Shown here in pieces: positions 60,201 to 62,490 of a stretch of DNA of 64,000 nt; the first letter of the stretch is position 1, and each line of letters starts with the position of its first letter. Both the position numbers and the translations under genes were made by a program. The stretch is from Callorhinus ursinus (lineage: Eukaryota; Chordata; Mammalia; Carnivora; Otariidae). The stretch covers positions 2,263,022 through 2,327,021 of the forward strand of contig NW_020313168.1 in assembly GCF_003265705.1 (NCBI RefSeq), given 5' to 3'. The notes under the pieces were generated by a model. It had not been told where the DNA came from. It was given only the letters and a program-made list of their open reading frames with translations, and searched no databases.

Positions 60201-62490
60201 CAAATAACTTACAAAGTTTAACAAAGTGTGCAGAACACCAAAGTCACCGGTCAGGCCCAAATTCTCCTTGACCTTCAAGATGACCTTGGCTGAGCTGACA
60301 GCCTGGTTCAGGTGATGGTACTCCCTGATCTGCCCAACGCGATCCTTGATCCAGTCCTGTTGGTCGCTGGGGTCCAGGACACACATAAGATGGAGGTCGG
60401 CGTTGAGGTGGCTGTATTTATTCACAAAGTCCTTGAAGGTGGTGTCAACCTCCTGAAAGGTGATCTCTCCTGACCTCAGATCCTCATATAGTTTCATAAA
60501 CTTCTTGAAACAAGGGAGAAACAGATATCTATAGGCCTCCTCAGGCTGAAGAATCTGCCTTTCCAGGTCTTCCTCGGACCCACTCAGCATTTCTGCAGCG
60601 TCTTCCCAGAAGACCTGGAAGATGTGGCTCTCCTTTAGCTGCTCCATCTTTTTGGCCATCTCTTGGACTTGGGGGCTCAGGTTGTAATGCGTTGTCCTCT
60701 TCACGTCCGGGGAGCTGGGTGACAACCTCACTGTCACGGCGTCACTCAGTTTTTTACTGCCAAGATCTTCCAAGTGTCTTTCTGCCATCTCTTCCACATC
60801 CACTTTGAAACCATAAAGTAACATCAGAAGTCAAACCTCTACTGGCCACAACATTGTATTTTATTTTCTGCATACCTACTGTCCTTGCTGCTCATAAGAA
60901 AACTCACGTGAACACACTTGCTGGCATTTTTCCTCACTAAGAACCCATTTGTCTCCCTGCCAGCCCCCACCCAACTCCCAGCTCGTTCATGAATTTTCAC
61001 AACAAAGCAAGCACGGTCACTTCTGGGCAGGGATGACAGCGTGGACACTGCCTGCTTCACTCCCTCCCCATATCCCGCACTCCAGGGCCAGAACAGACAT
61101 GGTCTTGGAAAAGTCATAAGCCAGCTGGGCTGGGAGGAGCAGAAAAGGGTGGGGCGGGGGGGCAGGAGTTGAAAAGCAGATGTGCAGCAGTGGCCCAGGC
61201 CAAGCTGGGCCCCAGGGCGTGGAACCCCAGCCCGCAGCAGGGAGACTGGGAGTCAGCCAGGCTCCTGCCACAGGATTCCCAGAAGCATACACACTGATCG
61301 TAGGGCTGCTGGAGGTAGGGAGCTGGTGAGGAAGTGAGGAGGCCTGGCTCGAAAGGCTGAAGAAGAGAATTTTAATTCCAGAGACAACAAAGCTGGAGCA
61401 AGAAACATAAAACAATGATGGTCTATTTCACGGCTTGGTTGTGAACGGTGTATTTACACAGACGTAATCACAGAACCCTGAATGGTGATCTGACTGAAAC
61501 CCTGACAGGACCGGGAATGGAGAGAGGCTGGAAGAGGTGCGTGTGTGTGCGGGGCCTGGAGAAACAGAGACCCAGCCCTCAAGTTCCACGGGGGCTGATG
61601 CTTCAGCCTGAACGGTGAAGGGGATGTCTAAGTGCGCCATGCAGGGGCATGGGGATAAATACCAAAAAGAATAAGGAGGTGCGTGTGACTTGCCTCCCCC
61701 GAGGCTGCCGTGTGACTTGTGTTCACTGTCTGCTCCTCTGACCCTTCTCTCCTGTGGCCCCCTCAATGTCGTTCGTGTTAACTCTTAGGAGTATCACCTT
61801 TTATCAGATGTTTCACCTTCTCACACAACCTCAGGAGACTGTCCACACATGTCTTCTCTCTCTTCAGAAATTTCAGCTCATCCTTTCTCCAGTCCAGCAC
61901 TTCCTTCATATTGTGCTTTTTCTCTTGGGGTAAAAGATCTTTTCTCTCTGGAAGAAAAAAGGGACCCAGTAGAACAAACAAGCAGAGCCTTTTCCATGCA
62001 ACTGTCTCCTCCTCCACATCCCTTTGAAGATGCTCCACGTTCATGGCTACGGGGAGGGACAAGGGGGCTGTGTGCACAGCCTCACGGGCAAGTTGCCTAC
62101 GCGCTCGGCCGCGTGGAGACAGAGCGGGTCTTACTGGGTCACCATTTTATCACTTTCCCACTGTTTTCCGGAGGATTGGAAACCATCCCCTCTCCATTTA
62201 CTGACAGGAAGAGCCACTCATCGTAAAGATGACGAAGGTCTCCCCTCTACAAAATACACGGGCAAGTGCAGTCATTGCCCACTAACCTGAAGCTCAGACC
62301 CTACTCAGATACTTACTTATCTGCCAGATGTCCAGAAACCGATCTGTGCACTTCGTGAGGAGCTCCAGTTGACCAACTAAAATGGTGCCATTCAGGAGGT
62401 CCTCACTGACTTTCGTGAACACAGAGTCGGCGATAGCCAACAGCCTCCTGCTGTCCTCGGTAACACTGGCTAATATCTTCTCATCGGTTC
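5305..62490 (-). CDS. RNF213: RNF213 (mysterin) E3 ubiquitin ligase / AAA+ ATPase, 3' 50 exons, partial
   Basis: RNF213 is a giant cytosolic protein that couples a dynein-like ring of six AAA units to E3 ubiquitin ligase activity. It acts on lipid droplets and on intracellular pathogens, and it is the major moyamoya susceptibility gene in people. I joined 50 exons by splice sites, phase and family resemblance. In gene order their lengths are 174,150,590,166,218,141,165,1156,194,156,3609,137,96,119,120,146,139,136,192,146,155,219,182,121,101,183,170,100,112,211,200,123,111,243,82,35,99,160,181,92,252,133,84,181,202,78,195,90,179,154 (coding). This gives about 4,124 residues ending KRGRQVR-stop. 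All phases agree except the junction 17584/16458. Placing the 3.6-kb exon as human exon 29 makes these human exons 19-68 (from memory). The 5' exons and promoter are off the right edge. Confidence 0.95.
5911..5993 (+). repeat. Left arm of an inverted duplication
   Basis: The stretch CAGTGTAATGGAAGAAAACT to AAAACAGGAACCA recurs as its reverse complement at 6911-6998 with about 88% identity by eye. A SINE head abuts both arms at the same base. Confidence 0.8.
5994..6217 (+). mobile_element. CAN-SINE (tRNA-Lys type) with (GAAA)n tail
   Basis: Head GGGGCGCCTGGGTGGCTCAG, then CT-rich and AAATAAATAAATAAATAAAATC parts, ending in a GAAA microsatellite (6181-6217). An approximate target duplication AAAAACAGGAA flanks it. 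Confidence 0.93.
6704..6912 (-). mobile_element. CAN-SINE, minus orientation
   Basis: Starts with a T-rich tail and AAGATTTTTATTTATTTATT and ends CCACCAGGCGCCCC. Its head abuts the right arm of the inverted duplication. Confidence 0.93.
6911..6998 (-). repeat. Right arm of an inverted duplication
   Basis: Reverse complement of 5911-5993 (TGGTTCCTGTTTTTCTCAAC to TTCTATTATGCTG). Confidence 0.8.
7021..7600 (+). mobile_element. L1 3' end fragment
   Basis: Typical L1 3' sequence: TTTACCCCAAAGATACAAAT, then CCATCAACAGACGAATGGAT and ACAATGGAATATTATACAGC, then a purine-rich 3' UTR. 5' truncated. Confidence 0.85.
7601..7975 (+). mobile_element. Second L1 3' end fragment in tandem
   Basis: Repeats the GGGATATATATACAATGGAA, CTTGCCATTTGCAAC and GAGTGAAATAAGTCAATCAG blocks of the preceding element, in the same orientation. 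Confidence 0.82.
8245..8423 (-). CDS. RNF213: RNF213 window exon 49
   Basis: Acceptor TTGTTCTAG (11 bases before a decoy CTTCAG) and donor GTACGT. It encodes EPFRDISAQYKVGLSPENAK, TDLDSFLLELHEMMILKLK and TFKPEW plus two bases. Confidence 0.94.
8509..8598 (-). CDS. RNF213: RNF213 window exon 48
   Basis: A 30-codon, phase-0 exon: AFSRCQLKHTIALWQLLSAH through LLGLRK. Acceptor CCCTTTCAG, donor GTGAGT. Confidence 0.95.
8976..9170 (-). CDS. RNF213: RNF213 window exon 47
   Basis: A 65-codon, phase-0 exon: KPLPNAAVSAICGQLLSFSD, EVTLGFLSTAGGDPDMSLNV and MGDQTALVLT. Acceptor TTTCCTAG, donor GTGGGT. Confidence 0.94.
9722..9799 (-). CDS. RNF213: RNF213 window exon 46
   Basis: A 26-codon, phase-0 exon: GLPTLVYRRDWNYEHLFTDI through RNKLPQ. 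Acceptor TCTCAATTTAG, donor GTGATC. Confidence 0.92.
10867..11068 (-). CDS. RNF213: RNF213 window exon 45
   Basis: Acceptor GTCCCTCAG and donor GTGCGG. It encodes YSVDASEITDLHVISYEVER, LILSNCQYQVEQGQE and SRFLQGKPRLTLK, near identical to human, ending in phase 0. Confidence 0.95.
11320..11500 (-). CDS. RNF213: RNF213 window exon 44
   Basis: Acceptor CCTCTAAAG and donor GTGAGT. It encodes EVKLPEDYCAADLDMDTDFE, LPRRRGQGLCSTALVSYL and TVEKFSSGGS plus AG. Conserved C-terminal domain sequence. Confidence 0.94.
11820..11903 (-). CDS. RNF213: RNF213 window exon 43
   Basis: Acceptor GTTTGACAG and donor GTAGGA. It encodes GLKQLLHRRVGIFLSTWNKL through RRSLQTN, with a two-base start and one-base end that fit both neighbours. 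Confidence 0.93.
12250..12382 (-). CDS. RNF213: RNF213 window exon 42 (equivalent of the human R4810K exon)
   Basis: Acceptor CCTCTCCAG and donor GTACGG. It encodes EAELRLVSFLPEILALQRDL through AEYQSIRSFMSSHHE plus one base. Counting back from the C-terminus, the Arg in QSIRSF (CGC, 12277-12275) falls at or within one residue of human Arg4810, the East Asian moyamoya founder site. Arg is kept here. Confidence 0.94.
13130..13235 (+). repeat. MIR-like relic
   Basis: CGCCTGGAAGATTTGAATCC followed by TGCTGAATGACCTGGGGAGA matches the MIR core in the sense direction at low identity. Confidence 0.5.
13449..13700 (-). CDS. RNF213: RNF213 window exon 41
   Basis: An 84-codon, phase-0 exon: HLEKALLTVTTLISQDERIS, LPRKSVVHCSKMWSCRRR, EYLQHVAEQKNG to LWKFLQK. 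Acceptor CTCGCCCAG, donor GTAAGG. One of the most conserved C-terminal segments. Confidence 0.95.
14292..14383 (-). CDS. RNF213: RNF213 window exon 40
   Basis: Acceptor CCTTATAG and donor GTGCGT. It encodes PFGFDARLSTREQRNSWEKA through LILPGLE, matching the human FDTELSTKE region, and ends in phase 0. Confidence 0.92.
15175..15355 (-). CDS. RNF213: RNF213 window exon 39
   Basis: Acceptor CCCTCGCAG and donor GTGAGC. It encodes ALTHIIKPPVQDPRGFLQEH, RSADETATTVHLVLCSLLRG and PSHM plus one base. Confidence 0.92.
15864..16056 (+). mobile_element. CAN-SINE
   Basis: Head GGGGCGTCTGGGTGGCTTAG and tail AAATAAATAAAAATCTTAAA. A target duplication near ATGGATTTT flanks it. Confidence 0.92.
16299..16458 (-). 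CDS. RNF213: RNF213 window exon 38 (start of C-terminal domain)
   Basis: It encodes NNRDRTQTGHVLGAPLSRGE through FLLIRLLTHLALLLGAAWSPQ and is clearly homologous to human. I use the acceptor TTCTCTCCAG|T, which starts one base before a codon. Joined to the strong upstream donor it gives TAT TAA, a stop. A further acceptor, CTTCAG|TCT at 16487, would be in frame and add about ten residues. The donor is GTACAG, phase 0. Confidence 0.8.
17584..17682 (-). CDS. RNF213: RNF213 window exon 37: second half of RZ zinc finger
   Basis: The acceptor is TTTGTCCTAG. It encodes CGRPMEQSHCVDCGALIGGI then NHRPETGFQVIEY. The first Cys, the C-x2-C pair and the GRPMEQS signature complete the RZ finger, which in RNF213 is needed for ubiquitylation of bacterial lipopolysaccharide (family knowledge). 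The strong donor GTAAGA at 17583 leaves the exon at phase 0, but the best acceptor downstream needs phase 2. A weaker GTATTT donor at 17575 would be in phase. Confidence 0.88.
18074..18093 (+). repeat. A homopolymer
   Basis: About 20 A bases in the intron between exons 36 and 37, with no recognisable element attached. Confidence 0.9.
18580..18800 (+). mobile_element. MER5A-like hAT DNA transposon relic
   Basis: TTTGGCAATGTCTGGACACA followed by TTTTTGGTTGTCACC and later CCCACAGTGCTCAGGACAGC matches the MER5 family. Non-coding. Confidence 0.7.
18937..18971 (-). CDS. RNF213: RNF213 window exon 36: 35-nt microexon, first half of RZ zinc finger
   Basis: The exon is only 35 nt, between TTTTAACAG and GTGAGT. 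With one base from the previous exon it reads I-CPNGHPCSVGE. The C-x3-H-x-C pattern is the N-terminal half of the RZ-type zinc finger shared with ZNFX1. The phase (1 in, 0 out) fits both neighbours, and the next exon supplies the remaining Cys ligands. It is too short for ORF-based finding and easy to miss in annotation. Confidence 0.93.
19243..19476 (-). mobile_element. CAN-SINE with target-site duplication
   Basis: T-rich tail, a (GA)n block, then a head ending GCCACCCAGGTGCCCC. The duplication AAGAGCATG is at 19232-19240 and 19477-19485. Confidence 0.93.
19531..19665 (+). mobile_element. Short old CAN-SINE variant
   Basis: GGGGCATCTGACGGGCTCAG, CCAGCCCCACGT and GAGATTACTAAAAAAATAAA: the about 130-bp form with no CT-rich part. 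Confidence 0.8.
20088..20169 (-). CDS. RNF213: RNF213 window exon 35 (leads into RZ finger)
   Basis: Acceptor GGCTTTTCAG and donor GTAAGT. It encodes SAYLPTMPEDLLAQARNWKG through GVRWY plus one base. The WY pair comes just before the first zinc-binding Cys of the RZ finger, which is on the next exon. Confidence 0.94.
20418..20660 (-). CDS. RNF213: RNF213 window exon 34
   Basis: An 81-codon, phase-0 exon: QCEALNKFIEESKVLSSPDM through EPLQNLAFSPADMV. Acceptor TTCCCATCAG, donor GTAAGA. The block HTAVVLLCGHSEVLEPL is conserved. Confidence 0.94.
20946..21136 (+). mobile_element. CAN-SINE with target-site duplication
   Basis: Head GGGGCGCCTGGGGGGCTCAG, A-rich tail, flanked by AAGTTGAG on both sides. 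Confidence 0.93.
21265..21375 (-). CDS. RNF213: RNF213 window exon 33
   Basis: A 37-codon, phase-0 exon: VCRNPGPQQAAHLLLALFRE through DTNLHPKPE. Acceptor TTGCTTCAG, donor GTGAGT. Confidence 0.93.
22159..22281 (-). CDS. RNF213: RNF213 window exon 32
   Basis: A 41-codon, phase-0 exon: EDHPSQMDPYLVHGDEYKAL through VLECKPLAAVAGPK. Acceptor GCTTTGCAG, donor GTAAGA. Confidence 0.94.
22707..22881 (-). mobile_element. CAN-SINE with target-site duplication
   Basis: Poly-T, AAGATTTTATTTATTTGTCA, head ending CCACCCAGGCGCCCC. AAGCTGA(A/G)TTACTTTT flanks both ends. Confidence 0.93.
23149..23348 (-). CDS. RNF213: RNF213 window exon 31
   Basis: Acceptor CTCTCTCAG (a second in-phase AG lies nine bases on) and donor GTGAGG. 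It encodes SAELVGEKQGYLQQVERFCR, DWYRVYLVRKLASQRGMEFV and LPQEAVVQQ. It ends in phase 0. Confidence 0.9.
23578..23788 (-). CDS. RNF213: RNF213 window exon 30 (probable GC donor)
   Basis: Acceptor TTCCCTAG. It encodes DSLYEKTSALSTSKELTYLR, ASVEYLQEMARIRLCLN and DFLSELQEGS plus one base. The only donor that keeps phase is TCAG|GCAGGT, a GC-AG type site. The GT four bases further on (GGCAG|GTCTCC) would shift the frame. Confidence 0.85.
24323..24434 (-). CDS. RNF213: RNF213 window exon 29
   Basis: Acceptor TTTCCATAG and donor GTGAGC. It encodes FQEVKDYIQAYLSLLEEKAL through ELYILFSSCLE and ends in phase 0. Confidence 0.93.
24500..24560 (+). repeat. Simple repeats (CTAC)n / (CT)n
   Basis: CTACCTACCTACCTATCCAT followed by CTCTCTCTCTCC in the intron after exon 28. 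Confidence 0.85.
24627..24803 (-). mobile_element. CAN-SINE
   Basis: AAAGATTTTATTTATTGATT to CACCCAGGCGCCCC, with a diverged target duplication of the form (T/C)TGA(G/A)AATATTTTA. Confidence 0.92.
24846..25740 (-). mobile_element. Old DNA-transposon-like relic (family uncertain)
   Basis: TGTTCTCAGACTTTTTGGTT, then GAGAACCCCAAAAAGCTTTT and TTTATGTGGGTTGAATCTAT resemble a mammalian hAT-type repeat. The AT-rich stretch behind it has short decayed frames. The family and limits are guesses. Confidence 0.4.
26577..26765 (+). mobile_element. CAN-SINE, first of a tandem pair
   Basis: GGGGTACCTGGTGGCTCAGT head and an (AAATC)n tail. AATCAGTACTG and AATCAGTTCTG flank it. Confidence 0.88.
26771..26960 (+). 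mobile_element. CAN-SINE, second of a tandem pair
   Basis: GGAGGTGCTTGGGTGGCTCA head and AAATAAATACACCTTAAAAA tail. AGTTCTG lies on both sides, so it entered at the same site as the first. Confidence 0.88.
27230..27418 (+). mobile_element. Young CAN-SINE with 15-bp target duplication
   Basis: Near-consensus head GGGCGCCTGGGTGGCTCAGT and tail AAATAAATAAAATCTTTAAA. AAAAACCACTTTAAG is perfect on both sides. Confidence 0.95.
27680..27848 (-). mobile_element. CAN-SINE
   Basis: (GA)n block, AGCAGGGAGCCCGACGCGGG, head ending GCCGCCCGGCGCCCC. Confidence 0.9.
28482..28581 (-). CDS. RNF213: RNF213 window exon 28
   Basis: Acceptor TGGCTTAAG and donor GTGAGC. It encodes HREHTKSLSPFDDVVDKTPV through VVLKLLLKY plus AG. 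It is nearly identical to human. Confidence 0.93.
28681..28850 (-). CDS. RNF213: RNF213 window exon 27
   Basis: Acceptor ACTCCCAAG (weak) and donor GTAAGT. It encodes EAIKKHACVRQLCNSFFLDL through LLFVQKELLRDTSQ, helical sequence just after the RING, with clear similarity to human. Confidence 0.92.
29539..29721 (-). CDS. RNF213: RNF213 window exon 26: RING finger (E3 ligase)
   Basis: This exon carries the whole C3HC4 RING. The zinc ligands are CPVC, the Cys and His of PCDH, FC, LSC, and RC plus PFC at the end, with spacing as in human RNF213. The Asp in LPCDHV, the site of the human variant D4013N, is kept. The RING recruits E2 enzymes for ubiquitin transfer, although published work shows activity that also depends on the RZ finger. 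The exon ends TVSQEH plus AG. Acceptor GATTCTAG, donor GTAGAT. Confidence 0.97.
29835..29935 (-). CDS. RNF213: RNF213 window exon 25 (helix before RING)
   Basis: Acceptor CTCCGTCAG and donor GTGAGA. It encodes CLQDDSDIKTYRPFVAVMST through CKDQASKTLA plus AG. A GTAAGT inside the exon (after STL) is not used, because conserved sequence continues past it to the later donor. Confidence 0.9.
30249..30454 (-). mobile_element. CAN-SINE
   Basis: T-rich start, (GA)n, CAGGGAGCCCGATGCGGGAC, head ending GCCACTCAGGTGCCCC. Confidence 0.92.
31275..31476 (-). mobile_element. CAN-SINE with target-site duplication
   Basis: Poly-T and AAAAGATTTTTTACTTATTT to CCACCCAGACAGCCCC, flanked by AAATGA(C/T)ATG(G/T)GTTTTT. 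Confidence 0.92.
31512..32370 (+). mobile_element. L1 ORF2 C-terminus and 3' UTR relic
   Basis: AGGATTTGAACAGATATCTC, GGAAATGCAAATCAAAGCCA, then AAGATGCCACCTCACACCCA and TGGAATATTATTCAGCC are standard L1 3' landmarks. Frames are broken. Confidence 0.87.
32516..32551 (+). repeat. (CCAT)n simple repeat
   Basis: CTATCTACCCATCCATCCGC and CCATCCACCCATCC, in the intron between exons 24 and 25. Confidence 0.85.
32571..34307. other. Intron between RNF213 exons 24 and 25, unique part
   Basis: No exon, RNA gene or clear repeat is recognised here. Exons 24 and 25 join directly in phase and in protein similarity, so no coding exon is missing. Confidence 0.6.
34308..34428 (-). CDS. RNF213: RNF213 window exon 24
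   Basis: Acceptor CTCTCACAG and donor GTGAGT. It encodes THWNRIFPVALFVEHVLLGV through VTEYVFLLNK. The motif ALFVEHVLLG is conserved. It ends in phase 0. Confidence 0.93.
35044..35225 (-). CDS. RNF213: RNF213 window exon 23
   Basis: Acceptor GTCCCCCAG and donor GTGAGA. It encodes TLDALAAVACTEVLTRDILQ, then LQMVKNLSMPLELL, to DVIREV plus AG. Confidence 0.93.
35573..35791 (-). CDS. RNF213: RNF213 window exon 22
   Basis: A 73-codon exon, acceptor CATCCCAG and donor GTATGG. It encodes VLQVALGSCINQVQAGRPEE, SLPWVHLAYQHFRGRLQ and a tail NTRLDGHEL. The tail seems about four residues longer than my memory of the human protein. Confidence 0.88.
36539..36691 (+). mobile_element. CAN-SINE, 3' truncated, left half of a head-out palindrome
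   Basis: GGGTGCCTGGGTGGCTCAGT head and TTTTGGCTCAGGTTGTGCTA, then meets a minus-strand SINE fragment with no A-tail between. Confidence 0.8.
36692..36770 (-). mobile_element. CAN-SINE head fragment, inverted against the previous one
   Basis: GACTCCGGGATCATGACCTG to CTGAGCCACCCAGGTGCCCC: a 5' portion only. Confidence 0.8.
36803..36942 (-). mobile_element. Short old CAN-SINE variant
   Basis: TTTTTTTAAGTAGGCTACAT to GAGCCACCCAGACCCCC, the about 140-bp form. Confidence 0.8.
36950..37052 (-). mobile_element. Short old CAN-SINE variant
   Basis: TTTTTAAGTAATCCGTACAC to GAGCCAGTTGGACGCCCC, diverged, in tandem with the previous one. Confidence 0.72.
37434..37588 (-). CDS. RNF213: RNF213 window exon 21
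   Basis: Acceptor CCTCTGCAG and donor GTAAGT. It encodes VSKKLVEIFRQTPLGRFLAQ through LLLTMRVSTWEELK, conserved helical sequence ending in phase 0. Confidence 0.94.
38191..38413 (-). mobile_element. CAN-SINE with G-rich block
   Basis: Poly-T, (GA)n, GGGGTGGGGGGGGAGGGGAA, then CAGGGAGCCTGATGCAGGGC and a head ending CCACCCAGGTGCCCC. Confidence 0.92.
38766..38911 (-). CDS. RNF213: RNF213 window exon 20
   Basis: Acceptor GACTGCAG and donor GTGAGC. It encodes PKSEMPYITVQNYMSPPEDV through KDYLEELWVQAQYITGAE. The block YLEELWVQAQYIT is near invariant in mammals. Confidence 0.94.
39690..39823 (+). mobile_element. Short CAN-SINE variant with target duplication
   Basis: GGGGCGCCTGGCTGGCTCCG to (AAAAAT)n tail. 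ATGTGATTC flanks both ends. Confidence 0.88.
39937..40128 (-). CDS. RNF213: RNF213 window exon 19
   Basis: Acceptor CACTGCAG and donor GTAAAT. It encodes QTLWKRVQGVVTPLLASMVS through RDLWMFIFRDMKLLNIPLV. Strongly conserved helical E3-shell sequence. Confidence 0.94.
40129..42283. other. Intron between RNF213 exons 18 and 19
   Basis: About 2.2 kb with an A-run near 40523-40538 and no gene or clear repeat seen. The flanking exons join in phase (AGTF-R-QTLWKR), so nothing coding is missing. Confidence 0.6.
42284..42419 (-). CDS. RNF213: RNF213 window exon 18
   Basis: Encodes AFLRLCKARLCALLEQQENG through NQDALQEAGTF plus AG of an Arg codon. The donor is GTCCTG, a poor match beyond GT, but the neighbouring exon and phase confirm it. 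Confidence 0.9.
42511..42649 (-). CDS. RNF213: RNF213 window exon 17
   Basis: Encodes IVDTTSLLQSCIQGAVGMLR through LLGLLNEDDAEK. The acceptor ACATGCAG and donor GTGCGG are both below average, but phase and protein similarity are clear. Confidence 0.9.
42852..42997 (-). CDS. RNF213: RNF213 window exon 16 (acidic, fast-evolving linker)
   Basis: It encodes a Glu/Gly/Ala-rich stretch (ETGHGAGDGREEAEETQPAG to RSRCAERGRSK) with no fold motif. It matches the position of a disordered acidic linker in human RNF213 but shows little residue identity. The acceptor CTGTTGCAG, donor GTGAGT and both phases are sound. Confidence 0.8.
43484..43603 (-). CDS. RNF213: RNF213 window exon 15
   Basis: Acceptor TTCCCACAG and donor GTAAGT. 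It begins LWQSVHIDDLRKSTVMVSDV and ends LFKPEENPE plus one base. The first 30 residues are strongly conserved and the tail is not. Confidence 0.93.
44382..44500 (-). CDS. RNF213: RNF213 window exon 14
   Basis: Encodes YSAINEINKMQGRKDCILVY through FITKLSRMGSGASYVGFHG, then GTAGGA. The block VYFITKLSR is conserved in mammals. The acceptor is TAAAATAG. Confidence 0.92.
44645..44835 (-). mobile_element. CAN-SINE, first of a minus-strand pair
   Basis: Poly-T, AAAGATTTTATTTATTTATT to CCACCCAGGCGCCCC. Confidence 0.92.
44846..45041 (-). mobile_element. CAN-SINE, second of a minus-strand pair
   Basis: TTTTTTAAAAAAATATTTTT to GAGCCCCCCAGGTGCCGC. AGATAA(G/A)TTTC lies outside the pair on both sides. 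Confidence 0.9.
45745..45840 (-). CDS. RNF213: RNF213 window exon 13
   Basis: A 96-nt exon (acceptor TTTCTTTCAG, donor GTATGT) encoding NCLTNVARCKILIIQTDFE to AQLIASA. Split codons at both ends fit both neighbours. Confidence 0.92.
46212..46348 (-). CDS. RNF213: RNF213 window exon 12
   Basis: The acceptor is ACTTTGCAG. It runs ITTFSRLLTSHDCESLESEV to TESSFLRKV plus two bases before GTGAGG. Moderately conserved AAA core sequence. Confidence 0.92.
46524..46747 (+). mobile_element. CAN-SINE with target duplication
   Basis: GGGGCGCCTGGCTGGCTCAG head and AATGAGTAAATAAAATCTTT tail, flanked by AAAAAATGA-type repeats. Confidence 0.93.
46800..47900 (+). mobile_element. L2 LINE relics (two overlapping copies)
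   Basis: CCTTAGGGCTCAACACAAAT, CTATATCCAACTGCATGACA, and later CCAATGGCATCTCATC and CTATAATACTTTCCCAG are L2 3' landmarks. They appear twice, as in two degraded copies. No intact frame. Confidence 0.6.
48093..48289 (+). mobile_element. Young CAN-SINE next to the giant exon
   Basis: Near-consensus element flanked by a perfect 19-base target duplication AAAAGAATCCTGAATTCTT (48074-48092 and 48290-48308). It lies about 80 bp past the donor of the giant RNF213 exon, antisense to the gene. Confidence 0.96.
48368..51976 (-). CDS. RNF213: RNF213 giant exon (window exon 11): two active-type AAA ATPase units
   Basis: A single open exon of 3,609 bp (1,203 codons, phase 0 at both ends), acceptor CTTTCTAG and donor GTGATA. 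It encodes STYTPHFNFLDVFPKV to RVIFTE. The first ATPase unit has Walker A GETGCGKT (about 51061-51038) and Walker B ILFFDEAN (about 50877-50850). The second has Walker A GKPGSSKS (about 50017-49994) and Walker B VVVLDEVG (about 49804-49780). Both Lys and both acidic residues are present, so the motor looks functional. By family knowledge these are AAA3 and AAA4. The open frame runs on past the donor for about 60 codons into a SINE, ending near 48188. Confidence 0.97.
52561..52716 (-). CDS. RNF213: RNF213 window exon 10
   Basis: A 52-codon exon from VQTGLWVFIFKLLILRYLMD through NGKMWFRNPCHLYIIEILER to PKTPSRR. The donor is GTGTGT, weaker than most here, but it is the only one that keeps phase with the giant exon. 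The last 12 or so residues differ from human. Confidence 0.88.
52909..53102 (-). CDS. RNF213: RNF213 window exon 9 (second half of P-loop)
   Basis: It completes the P-loop as GKSLYVERLHRK and continues through VIRLIDPQVDENQVLHSL to FHFDVTSS before a GTACGT donor. The acceptor is AATGTTACAG. A SINE ends only about 20 bp upstream of it, so the branch point may lie at or inside repeat DNA. Confidence 0.94.
53122..53295 (+). mobile_element. 5'-truncated CAN-SINE close to exon 9 acceptor
   Basis: Begins within the head (ATCAGTGGGTTAAGCGTCTG) and runs to AAATAAATAAAATCTTAAAA. It lies about 20 bp upstream of the exon 9 splice acceptor, antisense to the gene. Confidence 0.9.
53968..55123 (-). CDS. 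RNF213: RNF213 window exon 8 (start of AAA core, first half of a P-loop)
   Basis: This 1,156-nt exon runs VFCNVQRLVQAFINLYCAGN to CVGIVASKRAGVG. The last residues are the first half of a Walker A P-loop (RAGVG|KS) that the next exon completes, with the Gly codon split 1+2 by the intron. In published RNF213 structures this P-loop belongs to an early AAA unit thought to bind but not turn over ATP. That assignment is from the family, not from this sequence. Confidence 0.94.
55841..56005 (-). CDS. RNF213: RNF213 window exon 7
   Basis: A 55-codon, phase-0 exon from ISPDTVLQLLLPESHGG to VQVEVFSK. It contains the helix LEDLKELLNKLMLMSGKKD. The acceptor is TCCACAG and the donor GTGAGA. Confidence 0.94.
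56124..56264 (-). CDS. RNF213: RNF213 window exon 6
   Basis: A 47-codon exon in phase 0 at both ends, acceptor CCAACAG and donor GTGAGC. It runs RDSARNLEWLKTVKES to YVIRAPTDGQK and contains the conserved ATAINDRGIYVI stretch. Confidence 0.94.
56884..57066 (+). mobile_element. CAN-SINE with target duplication
   Basis: GGGGCGCCTGGGGGGCTCAG head. AATTTACAAATAGA and AATTTACAAATGGA flank it. It abuts an L1 fragment. Confidence 0.92.
57072..57534 (+). mobile_element. L1 3' end fragment
   Basis: GGATAAAGAAGATGTGGTCC, ACAATGGAATATTACCCAGC and GTGAAATAAGTCAAGCAG, ending AATATAACATAAAATAAAAT. Confidence 0.88.
57546..57645 (+). mobile_element. Short old CAN-SINE variant
   Basis: AGTGGTGCCTGGCTGGCTCA, AAGCCCCATGTTGGGTGTAG and GAGATTATTTAAAG. 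Confidence 0.75.
57984..58201 (-). CDS. RNF213: RNF213 window exon 5
   Basis: It begins INELKVFVDLASISAGEND and ends LENDLHLPHKL before GTAAGT. The block VDLASISAGENDIDVDRVA is very like the human protein. It ends in phase 0. Confidence 0.93.
59177..59342 (-). CDS. RNF213: RNF213 window exon 4
   Basis: The acceptor is TCTTGCAG and the donor GTACAG. It runs TDNFDTYRHEKLERISKQ to FISWVREALG, an amphipathic helical segment, and ends one base into a Gly codon that the next exon completes. Confidence 0.92.
59600..59715 (-). repeat. MIR-like relic
   Basis: TTTTATGGGTAAAGAAGTGG, AGGCCCAGAGCAGTGACCTG and GCTGGGATCTAAGTCTAGG follow the antisense MIR order. Confidence 0.55.
60213..60802 (-). CDS. RNF213: RNF213 window exon 3
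   Basis: This 590-nt exon starts VDVEEMAERHLEDLGSKK and ends VLHTLLNF before GTAAGT. It is mostly helical stalk sequence with many Glu, Lys and Leu, including QEMAKKMEQLKESHIFQVF. The acceptor is TTTCAAAG, modest but the only one in phase. Confidence 0.92.
61798..61947 (-). CDS. RNF213: RNF213 window exon 2
   Basis: The acceptor is CTTCCAG and the donor GTGATA. It encodes a charged helix (RKDLLPQEKKHNMKEVL to LCEKVKHLIK) rich in Lys and Glu. Its 2-nt start and 1-nt end match both neighbours. Confidence 0.88.
62317..62490 (-). CDS. RNF213: RNF213 window exon 1 (helical stalk region)
   Basis: The acceptor is TGATCAG and the donor is a strong GTAAGT. The exon starts with two bases of a split codon, then TDEKILASVTEDS, and ends DRFLDIWQI with one base over. 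It is predicted to be helical with no motif, in the N-terminal stalk part of the protein. It is the most 5' RNF213 exon in the window. Confidence 0.85.
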